This document shows, piece by piece, positions 11,820 to 24,470 of a stretch of 64,000 nucleotides of DNA. Under the pieces are notes generated by a model, which made no database searches, was not told the DNA's origin, and saw only the letters and a list, made by a program, of their open reading frames with translations. The position numbers and the translations under genes are program-made. Numbering within the stretch: the stretch's first letter is position 1; each line of letters starts with the position of its first letter. The DNA is from Rostratula benghalensis (lineage: Eukaryota; Chordata; Aves; Charadriiformes; Rostratulidae). Location: the NCBI GenBank assembly GCA_013399305.1, contig VXAI01000276.1:388109-452108 (forward strand), read 5' to 3'.

Positions 11820-12497
11820 AGTCTTAATCTGAGAAAGATGCCAGTTTTAGTTGTCCTGTTGGATAAATTTACCATGAGCCAGCAAAGCGCGCTTGTGGCC
11901 AAGAAGGCCAGTAATCTCCTGGGGCACATCACAAAGAGTATGGCAAGCAGGTCAAGAAAGGTCAGCCTGCCTGTCTACTCTGCCCCAGTGGGGTACTGTG
12001 TCCAGTTTTGGTCTTGCCAATTCAAGAAAGGCAAGAAACTATGGGAGGAGTCCAGTAGAGAGCTAAGAAGATGATCAAGAGACTGGAACATGTCTCTTAG
12101 ACACCTAAGTCTTTCAGCCTTTCCTCCTGTTTATCCTGGAGAAGAGAAGACTGATAAGTCATCAACTCTTACAGATATCTGAAGGGCTGCTACCAAAAGG
12201 ATGGGACCAGACTCTTTTTAGTGGTGCCCAGTGACAGGACAAGGGGCAATGGGAGCAAACTGGAACACAGGAAGTTCCATCTAAACGTGAGGAAAAGCTT
12301 CTTTACTTTGAGGGTGACAGAGCACTGGAACAGGCTGCCCAGAGAGGTTGTGGAGCCTCCTTCTCTGCAAACATTTAAAACCTGCCTAGATAGGTTCCTG
12401 GCCAGCCTGCTGTAAGTGAATCTGCTTTGGCAGGGGCCTGGACTAGATGATCTCTGAAGATCCTTTCCAACCCTTACTGCTCTGTGATACTGTGATA
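11820..12497 (+). repeat. CR1 LINE 3' fragment
   Basis: Sense-strand CR1 3' part: frames reading MSQQSALVAKKASNLLGHI, then [20 protein letters not shown] and [10 protein letters not shown], ending with gatcctttccaacccttact and a gtgatactgtgata terminus. It is head-to-head with the antisense copy at 10487-11170, about 650 bp away. Frameshifts and deletions show it is inactive. Confidence 0.85.
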
Positions 12498-13390
12498 GTA
12501 TTTCTAATTAGAGTCCATGTCAGGTCTTTCAAGTGGCAACTTTTTAGGACAGTGAAGCACTATTATATAGGGGTTAAGACACTGGACTATAACTTAGGAA
12601 CACAGGGAAATCTCAGTGCATTCTTATATATAGCAGTGGGCATGCAGGTGGAAATATTTTTGTTTCTTTTTCCCTCTTAGAATGTCATTTCACCTCTTCT
12701 TGCTCTTAGTGAAAATGGACTCAGAGACAATATATTTACTCTTACAAAGGATTATTTTTGCACCTACTGTTGAAGAACCAATATTGTCCTGCTTCATACA
12801 GCTCCATATTACTTGTGAACTGGCAGATTAGGCTTCTTTAAACCTGGTTTTGCTGCTGAAGTAATGAAGCCTATATTTCAGTCGTCTGTAATATGTACCT
12901 ACCTCTGTAAGGCGAAAATTACTCTCAGAGGTTTAGCAGGGAGAGGCGAAGGTTTTGATGCAGCTGCAGGGTTGCTTGCATTTTCCTGAGCTCCTGGCAG
13001 GTGGACATAAGTGATAAAGAAATTATTTGTCTAACACTGTGTACTGAAGAACTGTCACTTCAGAATAACTAATGAGCATAGGAACATTAACAGCAGTGTA
13101 AAGCTTGCATTCATGATTTCTGTTTTGAGGGAATTTACTTAAGGATTGAAATTCCCTAAAATATTTCTAATGCTCAGAAGATGAAAATATTTTTGTACTG
13201 TACCATAAACTATATTATGATAAACTGAAAAATGCATTTGGCTTTCCCATTATTCATTGAGGCTGCTGATAAGAGTTGTTTTTGGAGGGAAATGACCTTT
13301 GAAATCTGCGTAGGATATTTGTTTCTAGAAGTTAAAACAGCAAGGGAGTGGGTATCCTGTTACTTAATAAGATTTTCTTTCTTTGAGTAG

Positions 13391-13633
13391 ACCTCAGTCT
13401 CAGCAAGCAAGTCTGGTTGAGGCAGTCACTTTTTTTTTTTTTTTAAATACTGTACTTAAAAGAATGGAACGAAATTCTACAGTACTGGGTAAAATAATTG
13501 GGGTGTCTTGCACTATTAGATCTGCTCTTAAAGGGCAAAACTTTGAGGTTACGCTGAAGCCGTGTCTAACTGTAGAAGAAAAAAGTCTTGCTGCTGCTGA
13601 TCCATATGAATATATGGAGCAATATTTTACTCT
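13391..13633 (+). other. AP3B1: Candidate in-frame cassette exon in intron 1
   Basis: This 243-base interval is preceded by a pyrimidine-rich acceptor (ttttctttctttgagtag) and followed by a strong donor (GTAAGTAT at 13634). Its length is a multiple of three. It is open throughout in exactly the phase needed between exon 1 (phase 2) and exon 2: exon 1 AA plus its first A gives Lys, and its last CT plus the A of exon 2 gives Leu. Inclusion would insert 81 codons, including KGQNFEVTLKPCLTVEE and ADPYEYMEQYFT. A second acceptor ending at 13462, after an internal T14 run, would give a 171-base version in the same phase. I know of no such exon in AP3B1, so this may be chance. Confidence 0.3.
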
Positions 13634-16326
13634 GTAAGTATCTAATGCTTGCTAATCCTAGATTATAATTTTTTATAAAAGATTTTTAAAAAAATCATCT
13701 GTTCATGTAGCAATTAATTTCCAAATGGATTCTTCAAGAATGTGTGATTTTCTCCTATTTTCCTTTTTGTCCCTCCTGCTGCTTTTCTTTTAGGGAAGCA
13801 AGGTTAACTGTAAGCAGGTCTTCATGTCTTAACTTGTCTGGTTTCTATCTTCCTTATTAAAATTTCAAAATGTTTTAATTTGAAATGTGTGCTAGAATAT
13901 TTTCTATAAGCAGCAAGAAGTACAGTTAATCATCAAATACTTTTGTCTTCACATTTTAAAATCACCTTTTGACTTCTCAGTTTGCATTTGGTACACTGGT
14001 AACTCATGCTTATTCTTTGATTACTGTCTGCTTTTGTCATTTTGAACTTCTGTGAATCAGTCTTCAGCATGTACTTGAATCTTGTGCTGTGTAAATTCCT
14101 GCATTTTTGCCACTTGATTCTCGGATTCAAATTATGTTTTTCACATTTTCTACATTTTCACTTGCAGATTCTGTTGATGTGTTCTTTTTTTCTTGTTACT
14201 TTTTTGTTAATTTTTTAGTTAATATTAGGTATGACTTGAATTTCAAGCAGGTGTTACATCTTATTCATGCAACACTATTTGATTCTTTAGTCAAATACTA
14301 ATTTTTTTGAAATGTAGTTGCTTTTTTTGGTTGAGCCAAGGAACCAAAGCATCCTACGTGATCACAATGTAGTAATATTACCTTGTACTTCAGGTTTTAC
14401 TGAAGTCTCTCAATTTGTAAATGGTTATGTGAAATAGTAGTAGGAAACTGGAAGCCGGAGTATGGGACTAAAAGTCATCTGCTGTGTAACTGCTAGCTGT
14501 GTTACATAGTTTCTTTCACCAGCCAAGTTTAAAAAGCGAGGATTCAGGCTTAGGCAGAAGCAATTAGAAGTCTCTGAAATGTTTGTATCCAACTAGAGCA
14601 AAGTCTCAGGCAGGATGCTTCAGGCTGATAAAAAATAACTGAGACTTACCTGGTATCCCATGAGGAATAGGTGGGCAGGAATGGTCAGTAAAATAATCTA
14701 TCTCTGTGACTAGGAATGATGGGAATTAAGCGAGCTGCCCAAAGTCAAGCCAGGCTAGCCTGCTAGCTAGCTTCTAGTCTTAAAAAGTTCATTACAAACA
14801 GAACAGTAAAAATCTTTGAGTGTCATGCAGGCAAAATAAGGTCTTTCTAGTGATGTTTGGGAAATAGTGCTGAAGCATGTGAAAAAATCAAAGAAAATAA
14901 AATGCTTCCACTTTTTTCTTTTAAAAATAATACTGTAATATTAAGCTGTCAAATGAAGTCGGTATTTACAGCAGGCCATCTGTATTGGATTACTTGAGTA
15001 TTTCATGAAACACTTGGTTTTGAAAAAGCTATTAGACTTCACTTGGAAGTTGCATGTAAGTATCTGCATCCTGAATTTTGCATTTATTTTTTTCTTGTGG
15101 TTTATTAGGAGTTCTTAATTTTGTGGATGTATACAGAAGTGTATGGGCAGTGGCAGTTTCTCATGGAGGAGGAACATGGAACAGATGCAGTACTGAGTCT
15201 GAAAATATAAGGAAAATCTCTGTTAAGAGTGACTCTGTCCCTTCCAAGGAGGGACAATGCTGTTTGACGGTTTATGAAGAAATGGACGACAACGTTTTTA
15301 TCTCATTGTAACTTTGTCTGGCTTTGGCTTAAACCTCCTTTTTTTCTCCCCATCTGAAATTCTGAAGGCAGTGATAAATCAGAATATACTGAGGTTTTGC
15401 ATTCACTTTTGAAATCCTCTCTGGATTTCTATGTTGCCCTTCAAGTATGTGAAAGCTCACAGTTTGTAAATTTGGGAAGTTTTCAGAGTTCTTTGGAATA
15501 TTGCAGGTGTCCCTCTTGAATCATTGTTTGCTTTGTATTTTTTAGTACTCACTCATGCAATCTAAACAGTACACAACACTATTTCTTAAAAAAAAAATCT
15601 TTTTTTTTGATAACCTTTCAGGGTCTATAAATGCAGTTAGTCTGTGATCTCTTGACATCTAAAGAGTGAGGTTTCTTACCAGTGATGGCTAAGAAGAAGC
15701 CACATCTGTGAGAGAACATCCTTATTGACCTAATATTTTTGTGTGAGAATTTTATTTCAGCTGTGTAAAGTGCTTGGGCACTATACATGTCTAATCATCG
15801 GGCTATCATAATATTATGGCATGTAGAATAGAGATGTACTGCGGATCTGAGGCTTTTAGTCCTGTGGACAGGAGATAGCATTTTGCAGTCTAGAAAGGCA
15901 GATAAAAACAAAGTTAATATACTTGGCTCGCATTAAAATGCAGACCATATTGAAGTCCACTCTTGGACGTTTCTGTGATTTACGTAAGCTGATACTGTAT
16001 TTTAACACAAATGTATCAACCTCCAGGTCCTCCTGGAGGAGAGTAGAGGAGACTGAGCTCTTCTCTTGCCTGAAGACTTCAACCTTCCAACCAAGGTTCA
16101 GTTAACAGCAGATTCAAGTTGCATGGGCTTGCATTGCATGTGAGAGATTCCTTTCCTAAGCACTTCATTATACTAGACCAACATGTTAACAAATGAGATT
16201 TAAAAGTGGGCAAGAAGGTGCAGTGCTTCCCCTTATGTTGCTGAACTGATGCAAGAATATAAAAATGGCATTCTGGTTTTATTTTTTGCTTTTTCTAATT
16301 GATGCTTTGCTGTGTTTCTACCACAG

Positions 16327-16402
16327 AAATGAAGACCTAAAGCAAATGTTGGAAAGCAGTAAAGATTCTGCAAAGTTGGATGCTATGAAAAGAATTGTTG
16401 GG
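16327..16402 (+). CDS. AP3B1: AP3B1 exon 2 (residues 44-69)
   Basis: It begins with the last base of Lys44 and reads NEDLKQMLESSKDSAKLDAM then KRIVG, the conserved first helices of the beta-adaptin trunk. Acceptor CCACAG, donor GTATGT at 16403. The DLKQML and AKLDAMKRIVG motifs are shared by beta-3 subunits in general, and the flanking residues favour beta-3A. The next intron is phase 0. Confidence 0.95.
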
Positions 16403-19400
16403 GTATGTGGATTTCTATTATTATTTTTATTTGTTAGGGTATTTGTGGGTGGCTTTTTTTTATTTCTTGGATGTGAATACTGCTTTAGCTTTACAGATCC
16501 TGTACTCAGTCAGCGTTTGGATCTCTAAATGTTGTTTAGAAGCTACTATGAAATCCTTAATTTGGTATTTGTGTAGAAATTGCTATGTACAAAATATGTA
16601 CAATCATATGCTGTTTAAGTACTTATGTAACAGTACTATTATACCTGTAAATAACTATTTTCAGTAGGGAGGTAAGGTCTTAAATAGGAAAGGTTTTCTT
16701 TTGTGAAGCTGCAATTGCTGTCTTAATTCAGCAGACAGAAAACAATAGAAATTTTCAGGAGTAGACTGACAAATTTACTTTTATAGATAAGGATTATTTT
16801 TTTAATTGACTGTCTTGGCTATATAGTTGACTAAATATTTTGGGTGAACCATGTAGCCATAGAGGTGATTAAATAATGTTTAGCGTTACTATGTGTTTAA
16901 ACTCTATAAATTAAACATTATGAAGTTAAGTTCCTTTATATCTTCTTAAAAGTGTTGGAAACTGTAGAAAGCTGTTCAGTGTCCATTTGACTTTCTGGGG
17001 ACTTCTGCATTTGATTTCTCTCACTGTTCCTTCTGTCTCCTCTTGATGTACTGTTTTGTTTTGCTTGTTTTTCATGTGGGTTATACTATCTAAGCATGTA
17101 CTGAACTGAGTAGGTACAGGTTGTATTATGCAGCTATGTTCTTGCCTCTGACTCTAGAGCTAGCAATTTCTCCCTTCATATACCCCTGGTGATGAAGATT
17201 TTATTCAAGCTGGTTCTCTTCTGCTTTTGACTTTGGTATTAGTCCTGCCAGAGACATCAGTTACCCATTAAATCTGGGTAGCCTATTAATTACTATTTCA
17301 TAACACCATTTTTTTGTGTGTGCCTGAAAGGTTTCTTGGTTCATCTTCTCCAGCATGATGTGGGATTCTTCAGGGTTTGACCTGTGAAAGTGTGACATAC
17401 TGAGGTGCTGTTGACCTTTAGAAGTGCCATGATTTCACCCTATGGAAACTAAGATTCTCCTGCTTCCCTCAAAAAAAGATATTTTCTTTTTTTTTTTTTT
17501 TTTTCCCTAGCTATTCCTGTGGACGGGGGGACTAGGGAAGTTGCCTGTTGCTCCCTTGGTTTTCTTTTTCAAAGGGTGGCCAGATCTCTTTGTTTGGAAA
17601 TGGTTGCAACTGAAAGTGTATGCATATGGGGGATTTAGATACTGTTAAATTGGGTCAGCTTTAAATTTTAAAACAAAGCTTTACTAGATTGATATTTCCC
17701 CCCCCCCCCTCCATTTTCTTTCCTACAAACAGTGCTCTTATTATGAGTGATCGAAGAGCAAATGCACTCAAATATGTGCTGCTGCTGCATATTTGAAGCA
17801 CTTCTGCACAACTCTTTCTTTAATTTCCTAGAAGTATATGATACTATGAGGCTGTAAATGTGTAGTTAGCACTGATAGCTGTGGTCCCTGATGATCTTAA
17901 GCTGAGGTGATCAGGCTCAAGAGCTCTTTAGCAAGGGAAGGCGTAACTGAATTGAGCACATTCTTCTGCTACCCCATTTCCCAGTTCCAGATTTTTGTCC
18001 TTTTATTAGCCCCCAGTCCTTGGTTTCTGTCCCTGTTCTATCACTGTGCAATGCTGGAAGAGCACTACTTGTCAAGATGGCAGCAGTCACCTTCTGTTTC
18101 TTGTATATTTCTTCCTTGCTTAGCTGCTGCTTCTTTTCTCAAAACAGAAGCAGCCTACTAGCTCATGAGGTTGACCATAGCTTGACAGCGAGTTTTCTTA
18201 ATTCCTAAGTCTTCTGTTTTGAGTGCTTTCTGTATTTTCAGGGTATTTGCTGTTAGCCTGTTCTATCTGTGTTTTGTAACAGACACCTAAGACCAATCTC
18301 TGGTTCACATAAACTGAAACAATGAGCTTTACAGGACAGGCCTATGACCTTGCATAATTAGCATAAGACCTTCTATCGGTGGTAATGTTCTTGCTGGGAA
18401 CAAAGATTCTTGTGTGTTACCAATTGTGTGCTTACATTTAAAGAGTTCTCAGGGATGAGATATGCTTTGCAGAAATGAAAGGCTTCCTCTAGCTTTATTT
18501 TTAGAGAAAAAAGGAACTCTGTTCTCAGAGTATTGTTTAATGTGTCTCCCTGGAATGCATGTTTTCACTAATTTTATGTAGAGGAAAAAGCTGTGTGTAC
18601 CTGTAGTTTTCTTCCTCTTTTAGTAGACTTCAAGACTAAATCTTAATTTGTTCATATAGCTGTGGTGGAAAAGAACCAGGAGAACACTGCCTATGGCTTC
18701 TTTCTCTGTTTCTTCCTTCTTTAAGGTGGTTTGCAAACTCTCTCATTGAAAGGAGGATGTTCGTTACAAGTAAAACCAAATATATCTTGTAGAAAACAAC
18801 TTTTAACAACATAATTTTCAGCATAGGAATAGTCTAGTTTTCATCTTACCACTTGTAAGAGACCTCTTAGATGAAGGTGCCTAAGCATGGCTTCAGCTAA
18901 AATACATACGTGTGACTTCAATGATCAGTGACATTTCTAAGGGGTTTGGGAGTTTTGTTTCTTTGTTTTTTGAGTCAGTATGTTATTTTTTATGTTTCTT
19001 TCTTAAAGGTCTTACTATAAAATAATTGCAGGCCTCATGAGATTGAGTAACACTGATTTGGAAAAGAAAATCTGAAGTGTCTGCAAAACCAAGTTTATTC
19101 TACTATATGCCTGGAAACAAGAGCTGATATTTCTTTTAAAACATGCACTGATATTACAATAACCAAGATGTTACTGGTCTTGCAACCTGTCTAAACTTCT
19201 CATCTGGGAAAAAATCTTAGTGAAATTTTGTCCTAAAAATTTTGGAGCATAAATTTAGGAAACAAATTCACATGCCTGATTTCCCACAGAGAATTCTGTC
19301 TGTGTCTGAGTGTCTGTCTTGGGGGCGGGGTGGCTTTAGTATAATTGCATAATAGCCTGACATTGCATAATATTTATTCTAGAATGAAAGCTTTTATTTG

Positions 19401-21406
19401 TGCAGGAACTCTAGTTATGTAAGATAAGACAACTGGAGAATGTCTAGGCACAGCAACAAAAATGACATGATAGACCTTAGTCTTAGAAAGAACCATTATG
19501 TTCTTTCAGGTTAATGATCCATGGGCTAAGGAGGATTTACGCTAATCATTATGACTTAATGAGTCAAAATACACTCTTTTAAAAGACCCTAAATACATAT
19601 TTACATGGTACACTGGAGCTATTATGGTTGATCAGTTGAATAATGCAAGTAATGCATAGAGTCATACTGTTACAACCTATCAGAAAAGTCTAATTCTATT
19701 CTGTTTTTTAATAACATAACTTCCATTGCATCAAGATGAGAAGACTGATAGTATTTTATTCTGTAATAATTTTCTGCAATGCATCTTGCTACTGAGTTCT
19801 ATTTGGCTGTGGTCATTCTGACCATTCTGACCAATAAATGCCATCTGGCCATTACATTGACCCCCCAGTCCTGGCGGTAGTGGTTTAATTTAGATTCTTA
19901 GTTAAAACCACTTGAAAGACGTACAGTATATTTGCCTCTTAGTTTGTCGCTTCCTGTTACAGCTGCAAGAATAGTTTAAGATGTTAGGTTGATTAAATTG
20001 TAAAGTTGTGCTGGACAGCTGCTCATAAGCCCTTTTGAAAGGCTTACTCAGTAATAGCTTGAACTACAACAACCTTCTTTCTTCCAATCTTCTCTGAATA
20101 TACAGGTTGTCAAGTTATTGCCTGGTTTTGTGTTTTCTTGCTTTTGTTGCATGAGATTCTAGTTCTTTATGCCCTTAACATGTTTTATCAATGAAATACA
20201 CAAACAGGCCTGTTAGTTAGGAGTACGAAGCTTAATCAGCTGTATAATGTTGAGTAATGGTGGAAATGTGTGATGGTTATGAACAGCAGCAGCTGCAGCA
20301 CTCACATTCTTGTGTTGGATCCCAGCATATTTGCTTGTCTTAGTGAGATCTTTCTCATTATCTTGATGTTCAGTGGCCTGGATCCTGCTCTTGATCACAG
20401 CTGTGGGTGCTTTCAGTCTATCTGTAGTCAGCCAACTATGGTCTACAGTCAACTACGTAGTTGACATATTCATGAAATTCCAGGGTTTGTAGCTTGAAGT
20501 CCTGGCATCTGCTGGAATTCAATCTAAGAAATAAGAGTTGTGCAGATGTATACTGAAAAATTTTATATTTTATTCCTTCTAATGTAGTTGGTTTCTTAGT
20601 TCCTCCGTAAGGTGTTTGTACAATGGCTGAAGCTAAATGGAAATTTTGGGTTTTGTGCTATTGAGACAATTTCATTGTTTACTACATGCACTAGTTGCAG
20701 ATTTCTCTGACATCAAATATGAAAACTTACTTCCTTTAATAAAAAGAAAAAAAAATCACAGTGAGTTGACTGATCTTGCTTTTACCATGCTAGTTGTTTT
20801 GTATGGATGCATTAAGGTCTTGTGTTTAACTTGCTATAGAAGGCAATCATACTTCAATTTTGAAGTGCAATGCCCATTTTTTTTCCCCCTCTTTGGTTCT
20901 GTTGCACACCAAGATTGTTCCAGGGGAAAGAAACACAGGACTTAAACTGGTATAACTTCTCCTGATGTTTTTTGTTGTTTTTTTTTTTATTGGGATGGAG
21001 GTTTTTTTGAATAGCAGCTTCTAACTGGTAATTCTGTAAAGTTTTCAGGTTAGCAAGATCTTTGGTTTAAGTAATTTTGAAACATTAAAATGACAGATTT
21101 GCAGTCTGATATGGTAAAGGCGAGTTCATTGATTCCAGACACACCACAAACCTCATAACCAACCAGTTCTTGGGGAATGTGTTGTATTGACAGTGTCTTG
21201 TAAAGGCTAATAGTTTAAAAAAAAAAATCAGACTTTATCCTCAACTCTGTAGCATTCAGGTTTCAAATAAATCTGGAATGAAGGCCTGCTTCTTTAGCTG
21301 GGGAGGAGTTGGGGGGGAAACCACAAACAAGCAAAAAAACCCTGAAAAGCCAACTCTAATAAATTTTATTACTCTGTTACTAAGATTTATCTCTTCTTTT
21401 TTATAG
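16403..21406 (+). other. AP3B1: AP3B1 intron 2 (5.0 kb)
   Basis: Donor GTATGT, acceptor TTATAG, phase 0. It contains a poly-T tract (about 17486-17504), a C12 run (about 17698-17709) and otherwise AT-rich DNA in which I recognise no repeat family or gene. Confidence 0.85.
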
Positions 21407-21481
21407 ATGATTGCAAATGGAAAAAATGCATCTGAGCTGTTTCCTGCTGTTGTGAAGAATGTTGCCAGTAAAAATATTGAG
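21407..21481 (+). CDS. AP3B1: AP3B1 exon 3 (residues 70-94)
   Basis: Twenty-five codons reading MIANGKNASELFPAVVKNVA then SKNIE. The KNASELFPAVVKNVASK block is a hallmark of the beta-adaptin trunk. The fourth residue is Asn where I recall Lys in mammals. The donor GTATTC at 21482 is weak compared with the other introns, so this exon may be sensitive to skipping; skipping it (75 bases) would keep frame. Confidence 0.95.
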
Positions 21482-23861
21482 GTATTCATGTAGCTCATTA
21501 AGCATACTGTTAAGGAAGATCTCTTTATGAAAATTTTATTTAATTGTATTTGGACTTCAACATAAACCATAAAATCTCTAGGACTTTTAAACAGAATTCC
21601 TCAGGGTTAATGTTAATTACAACATTATGGTAGTAGTTTCATATGGAAATTAAAGGAACCGACTGGGTGACTTGGAGGGAGGAATAATAATTATTTATAT
21701 TTATAAAATTGATTAGGGAAAACTTGTGGAAGTGTGTGGTAGTAAATCTGAGGAAAGGTACTATAGTTTGAGGCATGGTGCTGCTTGCGAGGTTTGAGAA
21801 GGAATTATGGTACATCATATTTGAAAACCTCTTGCAGATCAAGGCTAAAGAGGTAGGGGTTGGGTAAAAGTTCACTGTTCTAATCACATTTATAAAGGGA
21901 GTGTCTTAGCATTAGAATTGCAGAGTGAGATAACTTTAACTTAGTTAAACACGTCTTTGGATGAATTCATGGTTAGAAAAAATGTGATGTTACTAATGAA
22001 GTGTGTAAAAATAATTGTTTTGTGTAACAACACTTAAATGTTGGTACTTTTGGTAATTTAGTGTAGATAATTTATTTAATACTTTATTTATATGGATACC
22101 TGTGGTCCAGAAGATGACAGAAAAGTAGCTTTCAAATCTCGGCACATCTTGGAGAGGTGTGACTATTTTAAGGGGGATAGGTTCCATCTTGTGCAGAGAA
22201 AAAGTTTTTGCTAATATGCAGTGTAATCTCAAATCTTTGGGTTTCTTTCATGTTTCACAAGACATGGAGACTTTACTTTATAAGTCACATACACATCATG
22301 GGAATATACACTTATTTGTTTATTTTGTATGAAGAATTTTGAAAAGAGTATATGAAGGGGCAAAAAAGAACAATTTAAACTTCCTATAAAGGCAGATGAT
22401 TCTGACTCAGGTTCTTCATCAGCTGCAATAGGAATTAATTTCTTGAGAGAAGTTGCATGACTAAATTCAATTTGCACTGCATTCTGTGACTTTTTAATTA
22501 AAAAAGACAAATTTAATATTTTTTTCAGGGTGTCAGTAGATAAAAATAGCAGAAATACAAGTTTTTCTTCTGGGCTTAGTTTAGCAGTGTATGTGTCTGT
22601 GCTTGTCCAGTATCAGGTGTTAGACATGCAAATTAGTTTGCTTCTGTATCTTTTTTTTTTTTTTCTGTTAAGCAAGAAAAAGAAAAAAATCCATCTCAGA
22701 CTTGTGAAAATTCAGTTTTGTAGGAAGTTAAAAAATTGAGGTTGCATTCAACCCCAGCGTGTTTAAATCTACAAGCTTACTGTGTGGCTCAAGGAAATCT
22801 AAAGTAGTATCTGCATTAGAAAGTTGATAAAAAACCAGAATTTTTTTGTAAAGAAAACGTTACTCTGATGCTCGCTACCAGTACTATGCGTAACACTGTC
22901 AGCTCCAGCACAGAGGTGTCAGATTTATGGCTCACTTGACAAATGAGATTTGGATGAAAATAATATCTGTAAGTTTGTAGTTCTAGACTGTATAGTGACC
23001 AACAAGCACCAGTTTGAGGAAAGCAATTACATTAGTTAACTTCCTACTGGACAAGGTCATTATTTTGGAAAAATGCAGGAAATACTGGTTTGAAGCTCTG
23101 GGTTTTGAGAAGTCAGTGGAATGCATGCTCCGATTCTTCCCTCTTCTCTGGAAATAAGTACTTTGGCTCTATTATTAATGGAAACAACAAGTTGCTTTTT
23201 CCCTGGGCTTAAGGCACGGAAGATTTTATTTCCTGCAATAATGACTTTAGCAAACGTCTGTTTCTCTTCAATGTGCTGTGATATAGCAGGTCACAGATAC
23301 ACAGTCTGTTTTCTTCCTTACTTTACTCAGATTCATAGCAGTAGCAGTAGTTGTTTGAGCCTAATTTTAGCTGTAAAGAAGTTACTCTTACTTAGCTACT
23401 ACTTTAAAACTTTGTGGGTTTCAGTTCTTTGAAAATACATGTATTTGGTTGAGGCCAAATACTGAGCTCTGGTGAGTCAAAGAGGCATAAGTGTGCAAAG
23501 GTAACAATTCAGAGCCATTTAGAATTTACTATATTAAAATACAGTTACAATTTGTAAAATTACTTTTAGTAATAGGTGATAAAAAGAAATGGGGTAAAGA
23601 GTCATGCTTAGACTAGATAAATATTCTTTCTTGCTCTTTAACTTGTGTTTGTAAGGTTATGTTTGTAAGTCCAGTTTTGAAGAGAAATGCCTTACAACAA
23701 AGAGGAGTACTTTGAACAGCATTATTCATCTTACATGCTTTTAACTGTTAGGGCTGGAACCACTAGCCCAACAGAGGCAAGACTGCCTCAGCTTCAGACT
23801 TCCAGCCTAACCAGTAGTGAGTTGCTGGTACATATATGCACCTTCACAGTGAATAGAAAGT

Positions 23862-24470
23862 ACTTCACCAAGGAAAATAGTTAAAAATTAAATTTAATGA
23901 GAAAATACAAAAGACCGCGATGATCAGGTGCAAGGCACAGAAGGGGAGATGTACAAAACAGCAAACTGTTTAGATATGTAGAGCCCTTTTTGCTTATCCC
24001 TCTATTTTCCCCTACTCATTCCTCCCCAGATCAGATAGATTCCCCCCACTTCTCTTTCCGTTTGGTTTGTCCCCAAAACATCCCATAAGTCTTGTGCAAT
24101 CTTAAAATACTCTTCATCTGCATCCCCCATACCTGTATGCAGAAATGCCCCTCAGTCTGAAAGGTGCTCTGGTGTTAACTCTTAATGGATTTAGCAGCTG
24201 GACATGGGAGCTGAGGCTTTCCTGAGGTGGTCTTGGGAGAGGTGCCTAAGAAGGTATCCTTTTTCTCTGAGTCCTAAATTTGAGTTCCCTCCTGCTGCAC
24301 CTTTGGACTGATGGTTCCTGTTAAGGATTCAGGGTAAGCTAGGGCAGAGTATTACTTGCAAAGACCTTTTTACCCACCTTGCTTCTCTGTGCTCCTTTGG
24401 GGTTGTGCAGACAAGGTTTTGTCACATAACCTAAGAGGAATTAGTGGAAGCCTTTCATTCGCTGTTTATA
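23862..24470 (+). repeat. Diverged LTR-like repeat, copy 1
   Basis: About 600 bp related to the block at 31852-32440. Shared landmarks in the same order are aaggaaaatag before a tttaatgaga stretch, gatcaggtgca, catcccataagtcttgtgca with aaaatactctt, ctcagtctgaaaggtgctct, and a distal tcacataacctaagagg. I infer an old ERV LTR or internal segment; no coding frame or clear TG/CA ends are visible. Confidence 0.55.

Larger units (their letters stand above)
3020..16326 (+). other. AP3B1: AP3B1 intron 1 (13.3 kb)
   Basis: Donor GTAAGG at 3020 and acceptor CCACAG ending at 16326; phase 2. It holds the 3' half of the CpG island, CR1 fragments at 5491-5845, 10487-11170 and 11820-12497, a 22-bp tandem duplication at 6913-6950, a possible antisense retrocopy at 7883-9415 and a candidate cassette exon at 13391-13633. 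The remaining stretches (3.3-5.4, 5.9-7.8, 9.4-10.4, 12.5-13.3 and 13.7-16.3 kb) are AT-rich and show nothing I recognise. Confidence 0.85.

Noticed and set aside
15078..15311. Open frame after a good polypyrimidine/acceptor (ttattag at 15109)
   Set aside because: No suitable donor follows within the open part, and the protein resembles nothing known.
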